The notes beneath the pieces were generated by a model. The model was not told where the DNA came from. It saw nothing but the letters and a program-made list of their open reading frames with translations, and searched no databases. A stretch of DNA of 9,362 bases from an uncultured Oscillospiraceae bacterium (GTDB taxonomy: Bacteria; Bacillota; Clostridia; Oscillospirales; Oscillospiraceae), in NCBI GenBank assembly GCA_934589065.1, contig CAKTNN010000053.1, positions 1 through 9,362 on the forward strand, in the 5' to 3' direction. The translations under genes were made by a program, and so were the position numbers. Shown here piece by piece: positions 7,049 through 9,362 of the stretch. Numbering within the stretch: position 1 is the first letter of the stretch; every line of letters begins with the position of its first letter.

Positions 7049-7867
7049 ATGTTTGGATATGTGACGGCAAACCTGGAGGAGCTGAGCCAGGAGGAGCGCA
7101 CGCGATATACCGAGGTCTACTGCGGTATATGCAGGGCCATCGGGCAGCAAAGCTCCCAGCTTTCCCGCCTGGGGCTGCGCTACGATATGGCGTTTTTGGC
7201 CCTGTGCCTTATGAGCCTGTATGAGCCCGGGGAGGAGCGAACCGTCTCCCGCTGCCCGGTGCACCCCGGAAAGAAACGGGGCTCTGTGAGCAGCGAAATT
7301 GTGGGCTACACGGCGGATATGAATGTGGCCCTGGCCTACTGCAAATGCCTGGATGATTGGCAGGACGAAAAAAAGCACGCTGCCAGATTCCTGGCAGGGC
7401 GCATGGAGCCCCACTACCTAAGGATTCGGGAACGCTACCCCAGGCAGTGCGGGGCGATAGAAGCGTGCCTGACAGAGCTCAGCACCCTGGAGCAGGAAAA
7501 ATGCCCGGAGCCCGATGGGGGTGCTGCGGTATTTGGACGGCTGATGGGGGAGCTCTTTGTGTGGCAGCAGGACCTCTGGGAAGAGGATCTGCGGCAAATG
7601 GGGGAGTCCCTGGGAAGATTTGTCTATCTTTTGGATGCCATCCTGGATGCACAGGAGGATCGGAAAAAGGGAAACTACAATCCCTTTCTGTTTGCCGACT
7701 GGGCACCGGAGGATTTGGAAAAAATCCTGTTGCTGACCATGGGAAGATGCACAAAATACTACGAAAAATTGCCCCTTGTACAGGATAAGGGGCTGCTGGA
7801 TAATATTCTGTACAGCGGCGTTTGGGTCCGCTACCGAGAGAAAAACCGAAAGGAGCGGAATCCATGA
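7049..7867 (+). CDS. DUF5685-like family protein with Asp-rich motifs
   Basis: This 272-residue, mostly helical protein resembles the clostridial DUF5685 family, judged by MFGYV at the start, [27 protein letters not shown] and [22 protein letters not shown]. The family has no established function. It has no signal peptide or clear membrane segment, so it is probably cytoplasmic. Cys25, Cys28, Cys69 and His72 could form a metal site. Two Asp-rich motifs, [11 protein letters not shown] (97-107) and [21 protein letters not shown] (188-208), resemble the diphosphate-binding motifs of squalene/phytoene synthases; this is my inference. The start at 7049 is preceded by AGGGGG (7035-7040, eight bases of spacing) and a second G-run close to the ATG. 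Its stop overlaps the start of the J-domain gene. The family name is recalled, not checked. Confidence 0.8.
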   Translation: MFGYVTANLEELSQEERTRYTEVYCGICRAIGQQSSQLSRLGLRYDMAFLALCLMSLYEPGEERTVSRCPVHPGKKRGSVSSEIVGYTADMNVALAYCKCLDDWQDEKKHAARFLAGRMEPHYLRIRERYPRQCGAIEACLTELSTLEQEKCPEPDGGAAVFGRLMGELFVWQQDLWEEDLRQMGESLGRFVYLLDAILDAQEDRKKGNYNPFLFADWAPEDLEKILLLTMGRCTKYYEKLPLVQDKGLLDNILYSGVWVRYREKNRKERNP

Positions 7868-8505
7868 TCGAGGATCCCTATCAGGTTCTGGGACTTAACC
7901 GGGATGCCAGTGATGAGGAGGTCAAGCAGGCCTACCGCCGACTGGCAAAGAAATACCACCCGGATCTCAACCCCGGCGACCAGGAGGCTGCCCGGAAAAT
8001 GCAGCAGATCAACGAGGCTTATGACCAGATCAAGAATCCGGAAAAATATGCCCGGCAGGCTTCCTCCGGCAGCGGGGCGGGACAGTACGATCCCTTCGGC
8101 GGCTGGGGCTATGCAGGCTACGCGCAGCGGGAAACCGGACAGGATGAGTATCAGCGTGCAGCCTATCAGTATCTCCGCTTCAATCGGTTCCAGGAGGCTG
8201 TGACCGTGCTGCAAAACTGTAAGGAGCGCAACGCCCGGTGGTACTATCTCAGCGCACTGGCCCATAGTGGCCTGGGCAATCAGGTAACGGCCCTGGAGCA
8301 CATCCGCAGAGCGGTGAGCATGGAGCCGGACAACCAGGAATATCTTCGGGCTCTAAACCAGATTGAGCACGGGGATGCCGCCTACCGGAGCAGTGCAGAT
8401 TCCTATCGCGGCTTTGAGTTTGGCGGCGATATCTGCTCCAGACTGTGCCTGTGTTCCCTGGTGAACATGATGTGCCCCGGGGCAGGCTGGTTCTGCTGCA
8501 TCTAA
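7864..8505 (+). CDS. J-domain protein with TPR-like helices and Cys-rich tail
   Basis: This 213-residue protein opens with a J domain (2-58: [35 protein letters not shown]) with the HPD triad at 32-34, which in J proteins stimulates the ATPase of an Hsp70 such as DnaK. A Gly/Ser/Tyr-rich linker follows (about 65-92). Helical repeats resembling two TPR units come next (about 94-168, including [30 protein letters not shown]). The tail has six cysteines (191, 195, 197, 204, 211, 212). It lacks the zinc-finger and client-binding domains of true DnaJ, so it is a specialised co-chaperone. ATG 7864 overlaps the upstream stop as ATGA and has GGAG at 7852-7855. An in-frame TTG at 7822 was rejected because it lies deep inside the upstream gene and adds a non-family extension. 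Coupling suggests it works with the DUF5685-like protein. Confidence 0.88.
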   Translation: MIEDPYQVLGLNRDASDEEVKQAYRRLAKKYHPDLNPGDQEAARKMQQINEAYDQIKNPEKYARQASSGSGAGQYDPFGGWGYAGYAQRETGQDEYQRAAYQYLRFNRFQEAVTVLQNCKERNARWYYLSALAHSGLGNQVTALEHIRRAVSMEPDNQEYLRALNQIEHGDAAYRSSADSYRGFEFGGDICSRLCLCSLVNMMCPGAGWFCCI

Positions 8506-8525
8506 AAGAAGCGACCAAAAGGCCC

Positions 8526-8586
8526 AAAGAAAACCGCCATTGCAGGCTCAGCGCGGGAGCTTACCTGCAATGGCGGTTCTGTTTTT
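8526..8586. terminator. Bidirectional terminator between convergent genes
   Basis: A perfect 15-bp stem, AACCGCCATTGCAGG (8532-8546) with its complement (8564-8578), encloses a 17-base loop with a minor CTC/GAG pairing. On the plus strand it is followed by TTCTGTTTTT. On the minus strand it is followed by TTTTCTTT (8526-8533 read in reverse). It therefore can end both the J-domain transcript and the hup-rqcP transcript, which converge here. Confidence 0.87.
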
Positions 8587-8611
8587 GTGCACGTTTTACG
8601 GAGGCTCTGTT

Positions 8612-8851
8612 TTACAGCTCTTTGTACATGGCGCTGGCGTCGTCTTTTTTGACCGTCTCGGCAACCTGCAATACTTCCACTGCCAGAGTCCGGGTCCCCA
8701 GGGCAATTTCCAGCCGGTCGCCAACCTTTACATCGTAGCTGGCCTTTACCACCCGACCGTTGACGCTGATGCGCCCATTGTCGCAGGCCTCGTTGGCAAC
8801 GGTGCGGCGTTTAATAAGCCGGGAAACCTTCAGATATTTGTCCAGGCGCAT
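8612..8851 (-). CDS. rqcP: RqcP (YabO), S4-domain ribosome quality-control factor
   Basis: RqcP is a small S4 RNA-binding protein that works with RqcH on obstructed 50S subunits and supports C-terminal alanine tailing of stalled nascent chains. The 79-residue product starts MRLDKYLKVSRLIKRRTVANEACDNGRISVNG and continues VKASYDVKVGDRLEI, closely following Bacillus YabO/RqcP, including the C-terminal KKDDASAMY segment. The S4 fold covers roughly residues 1-60. It starts three bases after the hup stop, and its ribosome binding site AAGGGAG (8858-8864 on the plus strand) overlaps the last codons of hup, so the two are cotranscribed. RqcH is not in this window. Confidence 0.93.
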   Translation of the reverse strand: MRLDKYLKVSRLIKRRTVANEACDNGRISVNGRVVKASYDVKVGDRLEIALGTRTLAVEVLQVAETVKKDDASAMYKEL

Positions 8852-8854
8852 ACG

Positions 8855-9130
8855 TTACTCCCTTACGGTGTCCTTGAGCACCTTGCTGGGCTTAAAGGAG
8901 GGAACTTTGGTTTCCCCAATCTGCATGGGCAGCTTGGTGTGGGGATCCCGCCCGATCCGGGCCTTGCGCAGCTTGGTTTCAAAAATGCCGAAGCCGCTGA
9001 ACTGAACCTTTTCTCCCTTTACCAGGGCGGCGGTGATGGTATCCAGTGCGGCGTTGACTACCCGCTCGGTATCCTTCCGGGAAAGACCGGTTTTTTCGGA
9101 AACAGCGGCAATAAATTCAGGTTTATTCAT
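8855..9130 (-). CDS. hup: HU-family nucleoid DNA-binding protein
   Basis: HU is a small dimeric, histone-like protein that bends DNA and supports nucleoid structure, replication and repair. The 91-residue protein MNKPEFIAAVSEKTGLSRKDTERVVNAAL has the usual helical dimerisation half, then VQFSGFGIFETKLRKARIGRDPHT and the beta arm ending VPSFKPSKVLKDTV. Pro63 corresponds to the intercalating proline at the arm tip. The residue before it is Asp62, where Asn or Lys is usual. I chose ATG 9130, with AGAGG (9141-9145 on the plus strand), because it gives the standard HU length; an in-frame ATG at 9178 would add a non-family N-terminus and lies at the promoter. It is first in the operon with rqcP. 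Confidence 0.95.
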   Translation of the reverse strand: MNKPEFIAAVSEKTGLSRKDTERVVNAALDTITAALVKGEKVQFSGFGIFETKLRKARIGRDPHTKLPMQIGETKVPSFKPSKVLKDTVRE

Positions 9131-9168
9131 AAAAGCATTTCCTCTCTTTGCTGAATGTTCTGCTAATA

Positions 9169-9197
9169 AGATTAACATAATACCAGAAAAAATGCAA
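9169..9197 (-). promoter_or_regulatory. Probable sigma-A promoter of hup-rqcP
   Basis: On the minus strand a -35 TTGCAT (9192-9197) and a -10 TAATCT (9169-9174) are separated by 17 bases. A TG one base upstream of the -10 makes it an extended -10 element. Further upstream lie A- and T-runs (9208-9230), including GGAAAAAA paired with TTTTTTCC, which could act as an UP-like element. Transcription would start near 9162, about 30 bases before hup. Confidence 0.7.
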
Positions 9198-9362
9198 GAG
9201 GAGGAATGGAAAAAATAGAGATTTTTTTCCTGGCTTTTGTCGGGATTTAGATAGTGGATGCTAACTTCCCCCGCAAAACCGGAGGGAAACCTTGGCTTAA
9301 CAGTGATAAGGAACTAATTTACTTATCAACTGTTAGCTGACGGTTTCCGGGGTGCATACGGA
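9198..9362. other. Non-coding right edge upstream of hup
   Basis: From the hup promoter to the window end I see no convincing coding region. It contains the A/T-rich palindrome at 9208-9230, a C/G-rich stretch around 9267-9286 that could form a small hairpin (TTCCC with GGGAA), and the long inverted repeat at 9285-9348. The last 14 bases are too short to interpret; a gene entering from the right on the minus strand and ending within the inverted repeat is possible, since all three frames reach stops there. Confidence 0.5.
9285..9348. repeat. Long imperfect inverted repeat at the right edge
   Basis: Nested arms pair as GGAAACC (9285-9291) with GGTTTCC (9342-9348), TAACAGT (9298-9304) with ACTGTTA (9329-9335), and GATAAG (9305-9310) with CTTATC (9322-9327), around the A/T-rich loop GAACTAATTTA (9311-9321). 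Single-base bulges and a weaker TTGGC/GCTGA segment interrupt the stem. No T-tract follows on either side, so it does not look like a standard terminator. Which strand is transcribed, if any, cannot be decided from this window. It is upstream of hup and outside every gene I call. Confidence 0.6.

Noticed and set aside
8540..9154. A 204-codon plus-strand open frame across rqcP and hup
   Set aside because: It is antisense to two well-recognised genes, begins inside the terminator stem, and shows no family features.
9206..9250. A 14-codon plus-strand ORF (MEKIEIFFLAFVGI) after GAGGAGG
   Set aside because: The ribosome binding site is only about one base from the ATG, too close to work, and the segment overlaps an A/T palindrome upstream of the hup promoter.
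9295..9338. Possible integron attC site, from GCTTAAC (RYYYAAC-like) and GTTAGCT (near GTTRRRY) in the right-edge hairpin
   Set aside because: The second box has a mismatch, the span is shorter than usual for attC, the pairing continues outside the boxes, and there is no integrase or gene cassette in view.

Overview
The window looks like an ordinary chromosomal segment of a low-to-mid-GC Gram-positive anaerobe, most likely a member of the Clostridia (order Oscillospirales). This rests on gene content (an Asp23/FakA pair near recG, a gpmI-type phosphoglycerate mutase, an HU-rqcP pair, a DUF5685-like gene next to a J-domain gene), strong AGGAGG-type ribosome binding sites, and base composition that looks moderately GC-rich by eye. 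The species cannot be named from the sequence alone. I see no rRNA, tRNA, CRISPR array, transposase or phage gene.

Layout, left to right. The last codons of an unidentified gene end at 48 and are followed by a clean rho-independent terminator (64-96). recG (127-2175) encodes the branch-migration helicase and ends before a second terminator (2206-2256). A probable promoter then drives gpmI (2375-3937, glycolytic phosphoglycerate mutase). After an 81-base gap holding a hairpin come an Asp23/Gls24-family gene (4019-4372) and fakA/yloV (4392-6023, fatty acid kinase), which form a tight pair. A nested palindrome with a T-tract (6033-6119) ends this block and sits directly against the ribosome binding site of a YihY/BrkB membrane protein gene (6138-6980). 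A DUF5685-like gene (7049-7867) and a J-domain/TPR gene (7864-8505) follow and overlap by ATGA, so they are probably translationally coupled. A bidirectional terminator (8526-8586) separates this plus-strand series from a convergent minus-strand pair: HU (hup, 9130-8855) and rqcP (8851-8612), driven by a good promoter near 9169-9197. The right edge (9285-9348) holds a long imperfect hairpin that no gene call explains.

Most genes are housekeeping: DNA repair (recG, HU), central metabolism (gpmI), lipid and envelope homeostasis (Asp23, fakA, YihY) and ribosome rescue (rqcP). The least understood part is the DUF5685-like/J-protein pair. The DUF5685-like protein carries two Asp-rich motifs that resemble those of squalene/phytoene synthases, plus a CxxC/CxxH group. 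Its overlapping partner joins a J domain to TPR-like helices and a cysteine-rich tail. This pair is the best candidate here for undescribed biology. The right-edge hairpin and the palindrome in front of the YihY gene are the most notable non-coding signals.
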